Shown: positions 55,715 to 63,121 of the stretch, one piece after another
Position numbering within the stretch: the stretch's first letter is position 1
How the letters are laid out: each line of letters opens with the position of its first letter
Assembly (NCBI RefSeq): GCF_022180365.1
Contig: NZ_BQKV01000041.1
Coordinates: forward strand, 1-64,000
Direction: 5' to 3'
Source: Faecalibacterium gallinarum
GTDB taxonomy: Bacteria; Bacillota; Clostridia; Oscillospirales; Ruminococcaceae
DNA: 64,000 bases
Made by a program: the position numbers and the translations under genes
Notes under the pieces: model-generated
Told to the model about the DNA's origin: nothing
The model's input: the letters and a program-made list of their open reading frames with translations, nothing else
Databases searched by the model: none

Positions 55715-55728
55715 GTTCATATACAGTT
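55702..55728 (+). promoter_or_regulatory. Operator for the GntR (YtrA-type) regulator
   Basis: Perfect 9-bp arms AACTGTATA and TATACAGTT, 9-bp spacer, covering the -10 of the regulator's own promoter. Strong evidence of autorepression. Confidence 0.8.
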
Positions 55729-55747
55729 AGGTCATGGAGGCGATGAA

Positions 55748-56125
55748 GTGACTATTTTGATCGACAACAAAAGCGGCGCGCCAATTTACGACCAGATCTA
55801 CACCCAGATCAAAAACCAGATCATCAGCGGGGAGCTTTCGCAGGACGAGGCCCTGCCCTCCATCCGCAACCTGGCCAAAGATCTGCGGATCAGCGTCGTG
55901 ACCACCAAACGTGCCTATGACGAGCTGGAACGGGAGGGGTTCATCTACACCCTGCCGGCCAAGGGCTGTTTTGTGGCCCCGAAAAATGTGGAGCTGCTGC
56001 GGGAAGAAACCTTAAAGAAGATCGAGGACCACATCCGGCAGATCGGGCAGTTGGCCGCAGCCTGCGGCCTGACCCGCCAGGAACTGCGGGAAATGATCGA
56101 GCTGAATCTGGAGGAAACGGTATGA
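55748..56125 (+). CDS. YtrA-type GntR regulator
   Basis: A 125-residue repressor: the GntR winged helix (YDQIYTQIKNQIISGELSQDEALPSIRNLAKDLRISVVTTKRAYDELEREGFI) with a short tail, typical of YtrA. The start is GTG (55748) after GGAGG. It overlaps the next ABC gene as ATGA, so both are made together. The perfect operator on its promoter shows autoregulation. Confidence 0.9.
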   Translation: MTILIDNKSGAPIYDQIYTQIKNQIISGELSQDEALPSIRNLAKDLRISVVTTKRAYDELEREGFIYTLPAKGCFVAPKNVELLREETLKKIEDHIRQIGQLAAACGLTRQELREMIELNLEETV

Positions 56126-56964
56126 ATGCACTGGAGATTCGCAATCTGTCGAAATCTTACCCCGGCTTCCGGCTGGAAAACCTGAACCTCACCCTGCCCA
56201 GCGGCTGCATCCTGGGCCTGGTGGGGGAGAACGGCGCGGGCAAGAGCACCACCATCAAGCTGATTCTGGACATCATCCGCCGGGACGGGGGCAGCATCAC
56301 AGTCCTGGGCCGGGACAACCGGGAGAACAGCCCCCTGCTCCGGCAGGAAATCGGGGTGGTGCTGGATGAACCGGGGCTGCCCAACTGCCTGAACCCCCTC
56401 CAGATCGGCAGAGTGATGGCCGGGATATTCACAAACTGGGACAGCGGCCTCTATGAGCAGTACCTCAAGCAGCTGGATCTGCCCCAGAACAAAGCCTTCG
56501 GCACCTTCTCCCGGGGGATGAAGATGAAGCTGAGCATTGCGGTGGCCCTGGCCCACCACCCCAAGCTGCTGATTCTGGACGAACCCACTTCGGGGCTGGA
56601 CCCGGTGGTCCGGGACGAGGTGGTGGAGCTTTTCATCGAGTTCACCCGGGAGGAGAGCCACGCGGTGCTGATCTCCTCCCACATCGTCAGCGACCTGGAA
56701 AAGCTCTGCGATTACATCGCCTTCCTCCATAAAGGGCGGCTGATGCTCTGCGAGGAGAAGGACCTGCTGCTGGAGGAATACGGCCTGGTGCAGTGCAGCG
56801 CCCAGGCCCTGGCCGAGCTGGACCCCGACGCCATCAAGGGCCGGAAAACCACCCCCTACGGGGTGCAGGCCCTGGTGCGGCGGGAGGGCATCCCCGCCGG
56901 GATGCCCGTCAGCCCGGTGAGCATTGAGGAACTGTTTATCTTTATGGCAAAGGAGGCTGTCTAA
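56122..56964 (+). CDS. ABC transporter ATP-binding protein (YtrB-like)
   Basis: A 280-residue ATPase: Walker A GENGAGKST, signature FSRGMKMKLSIA, Walker B LLILDEPTSGLDP, then H-loop region SSHIVSDLEKL. The short C-terminal part resembles YtrB/BcrA-type proteins that respond to cell-wall antibiotics. It works with the permease that starts 2 bp later. Substrate unknown. Confidence 0.9.
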   Translation: MNALEIRNLSKSYPGFRLENLNLTLPSGCILGLVGENGAGKSTTIKLILDIIRRDGGSITVLGRDNRENSPLLRQEIGVVLDEPGLPNCLNPLQIGRVMAGIFTNWDSGLYEQYLKQLDLPQNKAFGTFSRGMKMKLSIAVALAHHPKLLILDEPTSGLDPVVRDEVVELFIEFTREESHAVLISSHIVSDLEKLCDYIAFLHKGRLMLCEEKDLLLEEYGLVQCSAQALAELDPDAIKGRKTTPYGVQALVRREGIPAGMPVSPVSIEELFIFMAKEAV

Positions 56965-56966
56965 AC

Positions 56967-57572
56967 ATGATGAAAGCATTGCTTTTAAAAGAATTTTATG
57001 TTGCTTCCAGAACCTGCCGTTCTTTTCTCCTGGTCATCGCAGTTTTCTTCGCCCTCTCCTTTTTCGGGCGGAACAGCCAATTCTTTTTCCTCTATCCGCT
57101 GACAATGGTCGGCATGATCCCCGTCACTCTGCTGAGCTACGATGAACGGGACGGCTGGGATAAATACAGCTTGACCCTGCCCTGCACCCGGGCCCAGCTG
57201 GTCAGTGCAAAGTACCTGATCGGGCTGATCTTTGGCGGGGTGGTCTTTCTTTTAGTGGAACTGCTCCTCCTCATCGGGCTGTCCATGGGCGGGAATTTCG
57301 ACTTCCTCTCCATGAGCAGCGCGCTCCTCCTGATGGGGCTTTTGGGCCCCAGCATCCTGATGCCCTTTGTCTTTAAGTTCGGAAGCGAAAAGGGGCGAAT
57401 AGCCTATTATTTTGTGCTCGCCCTCCTCTTCGCCGTCATTGCCTTCCTGATTGGGATGGGGTTCTATGAATATCTGAATGGGTTCTCCTGGCTGGTGATC
57501 GGGGCCGCGGTGCTGCTCTATCTGGGTTCCTGGCGGCTGTCCATCCTCTTTTATGAAAAACGGGAGCTGTAA
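56967..57572 (+). CDS. ABC-2 type permease
   Basis: A 201-residue membrane protein of about six helices, ABC-2 transporter type, the partner of the ATPase before it. Helical segments are visible at ITVFFALSFFGR, SYDERDGWDKYSLTLPCTRAQLVSAKYLIGL (a family motif) and later. Two adjacent ATGs follow AAAGGAGG; the first is used. An intact rather than degenerate membrane unit. Confidence 0.84.
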   Translation: MMKALLLKEFYVASRTCRSFLLVIAVFFALSFFGRNSQFFFLYPLTMVGMIPVTLLSYDERDGWDKYSLTLPCTRAQLVSAKYLIGLIFGGVVFLLVELLLLIGLSMGGNFDFLSMSSALLLMGLLGPSILMPFVFKFGSEKGRIAYYFVLALLFAVIAFLIGMGFYEYLNGFSWLVIGAAVLLYLGSWRLSILFYEKREL

Positions 57573-57597
57573 CGCCCCCGGCTACTGAAAGCTCAAA

Positions 57598-57637
57598 AAG
57601 GCTGCGGCTCACGTTCTGGCGTGGGCCGCAGCCTTTT
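57598..57637 (+). terminator. Terminator of the GntR-ABC operon
   Basis: AAGGCTGCGGCTCACG/CGTGGGCCGCAGCCTT stem with TTCTGG loop, followed by TTTTCTG. Confidence 0.9.
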
Positions 57638-57653
57638 CTGTTTGAATCTCTGG

Positions 57654-57698
57654 AAAAAATCGAAACCCCTGCGTAACTTGTGTTACACAGGGGTTTCG
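57654..57698 (-). terminator. Terminator of the tRNA-Ser unit
   Basis: CGAAACCCCTG/CAGGGGTTTCG outer stem plus GTAAC/GTTAC inner stem; minus strand then reads ATTTTTT. Confidence 0.9.
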
Positions 57699-57699
57699 T

Positions 57700-57790
57700 T
57701 GGCGGAGTAAGAGAGATTTGAACTCTCGCGCCGGTTTCCCGACCTACGCCCTTAGCAGGGGCGCCTCTTCGGCCTCTTGAGTATTACTCC
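57700..57790 (-). tRNA. tRNA-Ser (GCT anticodon)
   Basis: Acceptor GGAGTAA pairs with TTACTCC, then G and encoded CCA. The anticodon loop is CTGCTAA, giving GCT for AGC/AGU codons. The long variable arm (GGTCGGGAAACCGG region) and the TTCAAAT T-loop are normal. It is the second of two tRNA-Ser on one transcript. Confidence 0.95.
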
Positions 57791-57823
57791 AGAGCAAAGT
57801 CCTTTTAGACTATTCAATAAAAA

Positions 57824-57911
57824 TGGCGGAGAGAGTGGGATTCGAACCCACGGTGCGTTGCTGCACGGCAGTTTTCAAGACTGCTTCCTTAAACCACTCG
57901 GACATCTCTCC
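57824..57911 (-). tRNA. tRNA-Ser (TGA anticodon)
   Basis: Acceptor GGAGAGA pairs with TCTCTCC, then G and encoded CCA. Loop CTTGAAA gives the TGA anticodon (UCN codons). Variable arm and TTCGAAT T-loop are intact. First gene of the pair. Confidence 0.95.
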
Positions 57912-57949
57912 TCGTGGGCATTCCAGTGCGCCACCCCGGATGCCTAATT

Positions 57950-57978
57950 ATAATACCAGTTCCAGCGCAGATTGTCAA
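57950..57978 (-). promoter_or_regulatory. tRNA-Ser promoter
   Basis: Minus-strand -35 TTGACA (57973-57978), 17 bp, -10 TATTAT (57950-57955). Confidence 0.82.
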
Positions 57979-58048
57979 GCCCATTTTGCACCATTTTGCA
58001 AAAGAAATCCAAAAGAGCGGCCCTATGCCAGGGCGGACGCCCATCTGA

Positions 58049-58303
58049 TCAAGCGATCCGCAGAGGTTTTTCCGATTCAGCGGGCTGGGGCTCCGGGCTG
58101 CGCCGCGGGGCCCGGCGAGGCTGCCGGGGCTGCTCCCACTCCAGCACCTTGGCACAGGCCCACTGGATGCCGCAGACCGTCGAAAGCCCATACAGCCCCA
58201 GCGCTACAATGCCGATGGTTCCCTCTGCAAAGGCGCCTGCCGTCAACAACATAGTAAGCGCAATGGCCAGCACACAAAACTTCCAGAAGAACTGTTTCAT
58301 CAT
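58049..58303 (-). CDS. Small membrane protein next to the LexA-like regulator
   Basis: An 84-residue protein with two likely membrane helices (FCVLAIALTMLLTAGAFAEG and TIGIVALGLYGLSTVCGI) and a basic, proline-rich tail. No family is recognised. ATG at 58303 or 58300 after GGAGGT. Its own consensus promoter has a palindrome just downstream of the start point, the same motif as at recA. So it may be induced under DNA stress; this is inference. Confidence 0.6.
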   Translation of the reverse strand: MMKQFFWKFCVLAIALTMLLTAGAFAEGTIGIVALGLYGLSTVCGIQWACAKVLEWEQPRQPRRAPRRSPEPQPAESEKPLRIA

Positions 58304-58339
58304 CCCGTACCTCCTGCGACGCATTTTACAACCACGTGA

Positions 58340-58354
58340 ACAACCGTTCGTTGT
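58340..58354. promoter_or_regulatory. Candidate operator ACAAC-N5-GTTGT, second copy
   Basis: Extended arms GAACAAC (58338-58344) and GTTGTTC (58350-58356). It lies roughly +3 to +21 of the small membrane gene, a good place for repression, and about 100 bp before the divergent repressor promoter. Same as 4839-4853 at recA. Confidence 0.55.
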
Positions 58355-58365
58355 TCTGCATTTCT

Positions 58366-58394
58366 ATAATACCCCCAGCTCTCGGGATTGTCAA
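58366..58394 (-). promoter_or_regulatory. Promoter of the small membrane gene
   Basis: Minus-strand -35 TTGACA (58389-58394), 17 bp, -10 TATTAT (58366-58371). Confidence 0.82.
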
Positions 58395-58437
58395 GAGGAT
58401 TTTTACAACTTAATTTCGATTTCCTCACAACTTGCTC

Positions 58438-58466
58438 TTTACACGAACACTTTTTAGTTGTATAAT
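58438..58466 (+). promoter_or_regulatory. Promoter of the HTH-S24 repressor gene
   Basis: -35 TTTACA (58438-58443), 17 bp, -10 TATAAT (58461-58466). A GTTGT half-site touches the -10. Confidence 0.8.
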
Positions 58467-58510
58467 AAATTCAAAGGCAACCCAAGTTTACAGTAAAGGG
58501 GCGTTTGGAT

Positions 58511-59143
58511 ATGTCGTTTTCGGAGCTTTTGAAGCAGTGCCGCAAAAAGCAGGGGATGAGCCAGGCTGATCTGGCCTCCCATCTGGGGGTCACGCAGCAG
58601 GCCGTCGGCAAATGGGAGAGCGGGAAATCCTCCCCCGATCCCGCTACGGTGGCCCGGATCGCTGCTCTGCTGGGCACCACCGCAGATTATCTGCTGGGGC
58701 TGTACCGCCCCATGGCTCACCTCTCGGAGACGGAGGGGCGGTTCTTCGGCGGGTATGCCGAAAGCCTGATCCCGGTGATCGGGGTCGTAAAAGCGGGCTA
58801 TGGCGCCCTGGCCTTTGAGGAGGACTACGGGCAGGAGTATGCCCGGGTCAAAGATCCGGCCAACTATTTCTATCTGGTGGTCCGGGGGGACAGTATGGAG
58901 CCCCGCATCCAGGACGGCGACCTGGCTTTGGTCCACCGGCAGGACACTCTGGAAAACGGCGATCTTGGGGTTTTGATCTACGGCGACGAGGGCGAGGGCA
59001 CCCTCAAACGATATATCCAGCGGGGCAACTGCGTGGTTCTCCAGCCCTTCAACCCCAATTACAGCGAGCTGGTTATCAAGGGCGACGACCTGAACCGGCT
59101 GCATATCGCGGGCCGTGTGGTGGAGACCAAGGCCAAATGGTAA
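58511..59143 (+). CDS. LexA-like XRE-HTH/S24 repressor
   Basis: A 210-residue repressor with an N-terminal XRE-type helix-turn-helix (QADLASHLGVTQQAVGKWESGKSS) and a C-terminal S24 self-cleaving protease domain. Ser128 (GDSMEP) and Lys166 (GTLKRY) are the catalytic pair, and Ala95-Gly96 (VVKAGYG) is a LexA-like cleavage site at the expected distance. It should cleave itself with activated RecA. ATG at 58511 after AAAGGGG; no phage genes are nearby. Confidence 0.88.
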   Translation: MSFSELLKQCRKKQGMSQADLASHLGVTQQAVGKWESGKSSPDPATVARIAALLGTTADYLLGLYRPMAHLSETEGRFFGGYAESLIPVIGVVKAGYGALAFEEDYGQEYARVKDPANYFYLVVRGDSMEPRIQDGDLALVHRQDTLENGDLGVLIYGDEGEGTLKRYIQRGNCVVLQPFNPNYSELVIKGDDLNRLHIAGRVVETKAKW

Positions 59144-59187
59144 CCCCTTTTCGACTCGTTTTGCAAAAAGCTTTACATTTTACGCCC

Positions 59188-59216
59188 TTTAAAAGAAAGG
59201 CCAAGTATGCTATACT
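59188..59216 (+). promoter_or_regulatory. Cyclophilin promoter
   Basis: -35 TTTAAA (59188-59193), 17 bp, -10 TATACT (59211-59216) with TGC before it. A leader of about 105 nt follows, with a GCCTCC/GGAGGC hairpin. Confidence 0.7.
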
Positions 59217-59327
59217 AACCTAAGAGCGGTCTTTTGGGCCGACGGTTTGGCCCGCTGCGCCACAGCGCCGGGCCCTTTTGTGATCCGCCTCCCGACGGAG
59301 GCCCAGAAAAGGAGTATCAGAACTTTT

Positions 59328-59804
59328 ATGATTCGTATTACCATGGAAGACGGCGGCGTGATCGAGATCGAGCTGAACGAAGAAGCCGCCCCCATCACCT
59401 GCGAGAACTTTAAAAAGCTGGTCGGCCAGGGCTTTTATGACGGGCTGACCTTCCACCGGGTGATCCCCGGCTTCATGATCCAGGGCGGCTGCCCCCTGGG
59501 CAACGGCACCGGCGGCCCGGGCTGGAACATCAAGGGCGAGTTCGCCTCCAACGGTGTCGCGAACCCCATCAAGCACACCCGCGGCGTTATCAGCATGGCC
59601 CGCGCCATGAATCCCAACAGCGCCGGCAGCCAGTTCTTCATCATGCACCAGGATGCCCCCCACCTGGACGGCCAGTACGCCGCCTTCGGCAAGGTTGTCT
59701 CGGGCATGGATGTGGTGGATAAGATCGCCTCGGTCAAGACCGACTGGAACGACAAGCCCACCACCCCCGTTCGGATGAAGACTGTGGAGATCATCGAGGG
59801 CTGA
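59328..59804 (+). CDS. Peptidyl-prolyl cis-trans isomerase, cyclophilin type
   Basis: A 158-residue cytoplasmic cyclophilin. Active-site parts are FHRVIPGFMIQGGCPLGNGTGGPG, SMARAMNPNSAGSQFFIM and HLDGQYAAFGKVVSGMDVVDKI. It speeds proline isomerisation. The ATG at 59328 is 13 nt after AAAAGGAG, a bit far, but the frame upstream is not cyclophilin-like. Confidence 0.93.
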   Translation: MIRITMEDGGVIEIELNEEAAPITCENFKKLVGQGFYDGLTFHRVIPGFMIQGGCPLGNGTGGPGWNIKGEFASNGVANPIKHTRGVISMARAMNPNSAGSQFFIMHQDAPHLDGQYAAFGKVVSGMDVVDKIASVKTDWNDKPTTPVRMKTVEIIEG

Positions 59805-59832
59805 GCCCCCGCAGCATCCCCTGAAAAAGTCA

Positions 59833-59875
59833 AAAAAGGACCCCGATCGAATGGTCGGGGTCCTTTTTTGTTTTG
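59833..59875 (+). terminator. Bidirectional terminator after the cyclophilin gene
   Basis: AAAAAAGGACCCCGATC/GGTCGGGGTCCTTTTTT: long stem with A and T runs, between convergent genes. Confidence 0.93.
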
Positions 59876-59887
59876 TTTTTTAGTCCA

Positions 59888-60148
59888 TCAGTGCTTTTCC
59901 CGCCGGGACAGCCAGCGGCGCACGGCCCAGTAGAGCCCGAAATCCGCCGCCAAAAGCAGTCCAAAAGCCGCAGTACGGACCACCAATCCCACCCACCAGG
60001 GGGCGGACTGAATGGCGTAAAAGCCGGGGTCTGCCTGATAATCCCACCAGAGATAGAGGCAGCTGCCCAGCCATCCGCCCACCGTGCCCAGCACCATGGT
60101 CTGAAAGACATTTTTCGCCAAATCCAGGTTGGTCATCGGTTTGCGCAT
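59888..60148 (-). CDS. Small hypothetical membrane protein
   Basis: An 86-residue protein, MRKPMTNLDLAKNVFQT with two to three hydrophobic segments (VLGTVGGWLGSCLYLWWDY, LVVRTAAFGLLLAADFGLYWAV). No family recognised. It begins 4 bp after the DUF308 gene behind AGGAGG, so it belongs to that operon. Confidence 0.55.
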   Translation of the reverse strand: MRKPMTNLDLAKNVFQTMVLGTVGGWLGSCLYLWWDYQADPGFYAIQSAPWWVGLVVRTAAFGLLLAADFGLYWAVRRWLSRREKH

Positions 60149-60152
60149 CGTC

Positions 60153-60848
60153 TCAATCCTCCTGCTGGGCCTCGGCGCTCTCGTCCACTGTATCCAGCTC
60201 CACAGCGGTGGCCTCCACATCGGCGGGGGCCACGTCGGGTGCGATGATGCCGTCGCCGTTCAGGTCTCGGCCGGCCAGGGCCTCCAGCTGGGACTGGGTT
60301 TCGGGGTGGAGCTTATTGAACCGGCGCACCGCCAGGGCGGTATACAGCCCGCCCAGCAGGTTGATGGCGCCCTCCACCACTAGAATCACGCCGATGGCCA
60401 TGACCAGCAGCTCCATGGTAGCAAAGGGGTTCAGAATCATAACCACGCCCAGTACCACGCTGAGCAGGGCCAGCGCCAGAAAGACCTTCCAGTTGGAGTA
60501 GCCGCACCGGCGCAGCTCCAGGGCGTTCTGGACCCGGCCCAGGCTGTCAAAGAGGACAAACAGGCCAAACACCACCGGCAGGATCCGGACCACGATATCG
60601 CTGCGAATCAGCAGAAAAACACCCAGACCCAGGCAAACCAGGCCGAAAATCAGGGTGAGCTGGCTCTGGAACAGCCCCCGCTCCGCCGTAAAGTACCGCA
60701 CCAGCTGGACCGCCGCACAGGCCAGCACCACACCGCCCAGCGCATAGCAGACGATGTTCAGCGCCATTCCGGGCCCCAGCAGCAGGAAGATGCCCAGCCC
60801 AATATAGAGCAGGCTCATCAAAATCAGATTCCATTTGAGATTTTTCAT
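60153..60848 (-). CDS. HdeD-like (DUF308) membrane protein
   Basis: A 231-residue protein with six helices in the HdeD/DUF308 pattern (LLYIGLGIFLLLGPGMALNIVCYALGGVVL, VFGLFVLFDSLGRVQNALELRR) and an acidic tail. The family is linked to acid or stress resistance in E. coli; here the role is unknown. ATG at 60848 after AAGGAA; GTG at 60857 is less likely. Confidence 0.8.
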   Translation of the reverse strand: MKNLKWNLILMSLLYIGLGIFLLLGPGMALNIVCYALGGVVLACAAVQLVRYFTAERGLFQSQLTLIFGLVCLGLGVFLLIRSDIVVRILPVVFGLFVLFDSLGRVQNALELRRCGYSNWKVFLALALLSVVLGVVMILNPFATMELLVMAIGVILVVEGAINLLGGLYTALAVRRFNKLHPETQSQLEALAGRDLNGDGIIAPDVAPADVEATAVELDTVDESAEAQQED

Positions 60849-60906
60849 AACAGACACTTCCTTTTGTTTGTCCGAGTCCAGCCGGCCGCGGGAGACTGCC
60901 CGATTC

Positions 60907-62304
60907 TCAGGCGGTCTTGCCGTACATGGGCGCGATGACTTTCTTGTTGGTGTAAATCATAAACAGGGTGCTCAGAGTCAAGCTGGCCAGCTCCGCAATC
61001 AGGAAAGCCCACCAGACGTTGATCACTTCGCCGGTCTTGCTCAGCAGCCAGGTCGCCGGCAGCAGAACCACCAGCTGACGGGCCACCGAGATGTACAGAC
61101 TGAACAAACCGTTGCCCAGAGCCTGGAACACCGAGCTGAGGATGACATCGATGCCCGCCAGCAGGAAGTGGAAGGAGATGATCCGCAGCGCCGGCACACC
61201 GATGGCCAGCATGGTCTCGCTGGCCGCAAAAATGGCCAGGACCTTGTCGGGCAGCAGCTGGAAGATGGCAAAGCCGATCAGCATAATGCACTCGGCGTAG
61301 AAGATGGCAGCCTTGATGGTCTTTTTGACCCGGTCGGGCTTACGGGCGCCATAGTTGTAGCTGATGATGGGCACCATGCCGTTGTTCAGGCCGAAGATGG
61401 GCATAAACACAAAGCTCTGGAGCTTGAAGTAGACGCCAAAGACGGCCACTGCCGTGGCAGAGAAGGCCATCAGGATCTGGTTCATCAGGAAGGTCATGAT
61501 GCTGCCCACGCACTGCATGGCAATGCTGGGGATGCCGACGGCGTAGATCCGCTTGATGGCCCGCAGCTCGGGACGGAAGCCCCGCATGGAAACCTGAATG
61601 TCATGGTTCTTGTACTGGTTGAGGTACAGGCCCACGCCCGCGCCGCAGAACTGGCCGATGACGGTGGCCACCGCCGCGCCGGTGGTACCGGAGAGGGCCT
61701 CGCCGCAATAGCCGAAGATGAAGATGGGGTCCAGCACAATATTGACCACGGCGCCCACCAGCTGGCTGATCATGCTGTACTGGGTGCGGCCGGTGGAGGC
61801 CAGCAGCTTTTCCATCATGGTAGAGATAAACAGGCCCTGGCTGAAGATGCAGCAGACGGCCAGATAGCTCACGCCCTGCTCAATGATAGCCGCATCCTGG
61901 GTCTGGGCCTCAAAATAAGGCCGCATGCAGGTAAAGCCGATGACCATAAACACCAGGCAGCTGCAAATCGACAGGAAGATGCCGTTCTCCGCGGTCCGGT
62001 TGGCCAGATCCTGATTTTTCTCACCCAGGCACTTGGACAGCAGGGCATTGACGCCCACGCCGGTGCCCACGCCCACCGCAATCATGACGTTCTGGAGCGA
62101 GAAAGCCAGCGAGACGGCCGTCAGGGCGTTCTCGCTCACGTGGGAGACGAAGATGGAGTCCACCACGTTGTACAGGGCCTGCACCAGCATGGAGATCATC
62201 ATCGGGACGCTGAGTTTGATCAGCAGCGGGTTGATGTCCATGGTACCCATAATGTTCTCCTGGGGCTGCTGCCCCAGGGCCTTTTGGTTCTCGTTTGCTT
62301 GCAC
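60907..62304 (-). CDS. MATE-family multidrug/cation exporter
   Basis: A 465-residue MATE transporter of 12 helices, with PMMISMLVQALYNVVDSIFV near the start and the second repeat starting at GIPSIAMQCVGSIMTFL. Drives out cationic compounds with Na+ or H+. A perfect 12-bp hairpin lies just upstream (62343-62370). It follows the kinase-like gene in the same direction. Substrate unknown. Confidence 0.9.
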   Translation of the reverse strand: MQANENQKALGQQPQENIMGTMDINPLLIKLSVPMMISMLVQALYNVVDSIFVSHVSENALTAVSLAFSLQNVMIAVGVGTGVGVNALLSKCLGEKNQDLANRTAENGIFLSICSCLVFMVIGFTCMRPYFEAQTQDAAIIEQGVSYLAVCCIFSQGLFISTMMEKLLASTGRTQYSMISQLVGAVVNIVLDPIFIFGYCGEALSGTTGAAVATVIGQFCGAGVGLYLNQYKNHDIQVSMRGFRPELRAIKRIYAVGIPSIAMQCVGSIMTFLMNQILMAFSATAVAVFGVYFKLQSFVFMPIFGLNNGMVPIISYNYGARKPDRVKKTIKAAIFYAECIMLIGFAIFQLLPDKVLAIFAASETMLAIGVPALRIISFHFLLAGIDVILSSVFQALGNGLFSLYISVARQLVVLLPATWLLSKTGEVINVWWAFLIAELASLTLSTLFMIYTNKKVIAPMYGKTA

Positions 62305-62342
62305 GAAAATTCTCCTTTTACACTCTGTGAATCTATCTGCGC

Positions 62343-62370
62343 ACGGCCAAAACCAGGGGGTTTTGGCCGT
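62343..62370 (-). promoter_or_regulatory. Hairpin in the leader of the MATE gene
   Basis: Perfect 12-bp stem ACGGCCAAAACC/GGTTTTGGCCGT with a 4-nt loop, 40 bp before the start codon. No T run follows, so it is not a terminator. A regulator or RNA-switch role is open. Confidence 0.5.
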
Positions 62371-62447
62371 ATGCCTAAAACATGGGCAGAGCGCAAACGC
62401 ACCCCACCCATGTAAGCATCGCTTTTTTGACGCCGCAGGGTCGAAAA

Positions 62448-63053
62448 TCAGCCCTCAGCCTTTTCCTTAGCCGCCACAGCCGCCAGGATCATCTCCACGC
62501 AGGCCTCCTTGCCCAACTCGGCATTGATGGCCAGATCGTAGTTGTGCGCGTCGCCCCAGCGGTTCTGGGTGTAGTAGTTGTAGTAGGCCGAGCGCTGGCG
62601 GTCGGTCTTGTCGATTTCCTCCCGGATGCCCTTCTCGGTGGTCGCCTGGACAAGGGGATTGGTCTTGGCGTACTCACGGCGCCACTCCACCGGCGCATAG
62701 ATGAAGACCCGCAGAACGTCCTTGCGCTCCCGCAGGACATAGTCGCCGCAGCGGCCCAGGATCACACAGGGGCCCTTTTCGGCCAGGTCCTTAATGATCC
62801 GGCTCTGGAGAATGAACACCTGGTCGCTCAGAGGCAGGTCGTTGCCCACGGTGTACAGGTTATACAGCAGGCTGTGGGTGTGCTTTTTCTCGCTGGCAGC
62901 AATGGCCTCCTCCGACAGGCCGGAGTGTTTGGCCGCCATGGTGATGAGCTCCTTGTCGTAGAGCTTGATGCCCAGCGCCTTGGCCACATCTTCTGCGATG
63001 TAGCGCCCGCCGGTACAATACTCTCGGCCCACAGTAATGATCGTCTTTGCCAT
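62448..63053 (-). CDS. Cytidylate kinase-like P-loop protein
   Basis: A 201-residue member of the cytidylate kinase-like family (CMP kinase fold, not Cmk itself). The phosphate-binding loop is GREYCTGGRYIAEDVAKALG; later LGRCGDYVLRERKDVLRVFIYAP and DKTDRQRSAYYNYYT. The true substrate is unknown. It lies before the MATE gene in the same direction with a 143-bp gap. ATG after AGGAGGAT. Confidence 0.82.
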   Translation of the reverse strand: MAKTIITVGREYCTGGRYIAEDVAKALGIKLYDKELITMAAKHSGLSEEAIAASEKKHTHSLLYNLYTVGNDLPLSDQVFILQSRIIKDLAEKGPCVILGRCGDYVLRERKDVLRVFIYAPVEWRREYAKTNPLVQATTEKGIREEIDKTDRQRSAYYNYYTQNRWGDAHNYDLAINAELGKEACVEMILAAVAAKEKAEG

Positions 63054-63121
63054 AATCCATATCCTCCTATAATCTGAGCTATATGATGGCAGAAGCCCTG
63101 CCCGCCCCGTCCGGGGCAGGA

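Noticed and set aside
59217-59327. Possible riboswitch in the cyclophilin leader
   Set aside because: Only one short GC hairpin is visible and no known riboswitch core was recognised.
62305-62447. Guanidine-type riboswitch before the MATE gene
   Set aside because: The conserved sequence blocks of the guanidine riboswitch classes are absent; only a simple hairpin is present.
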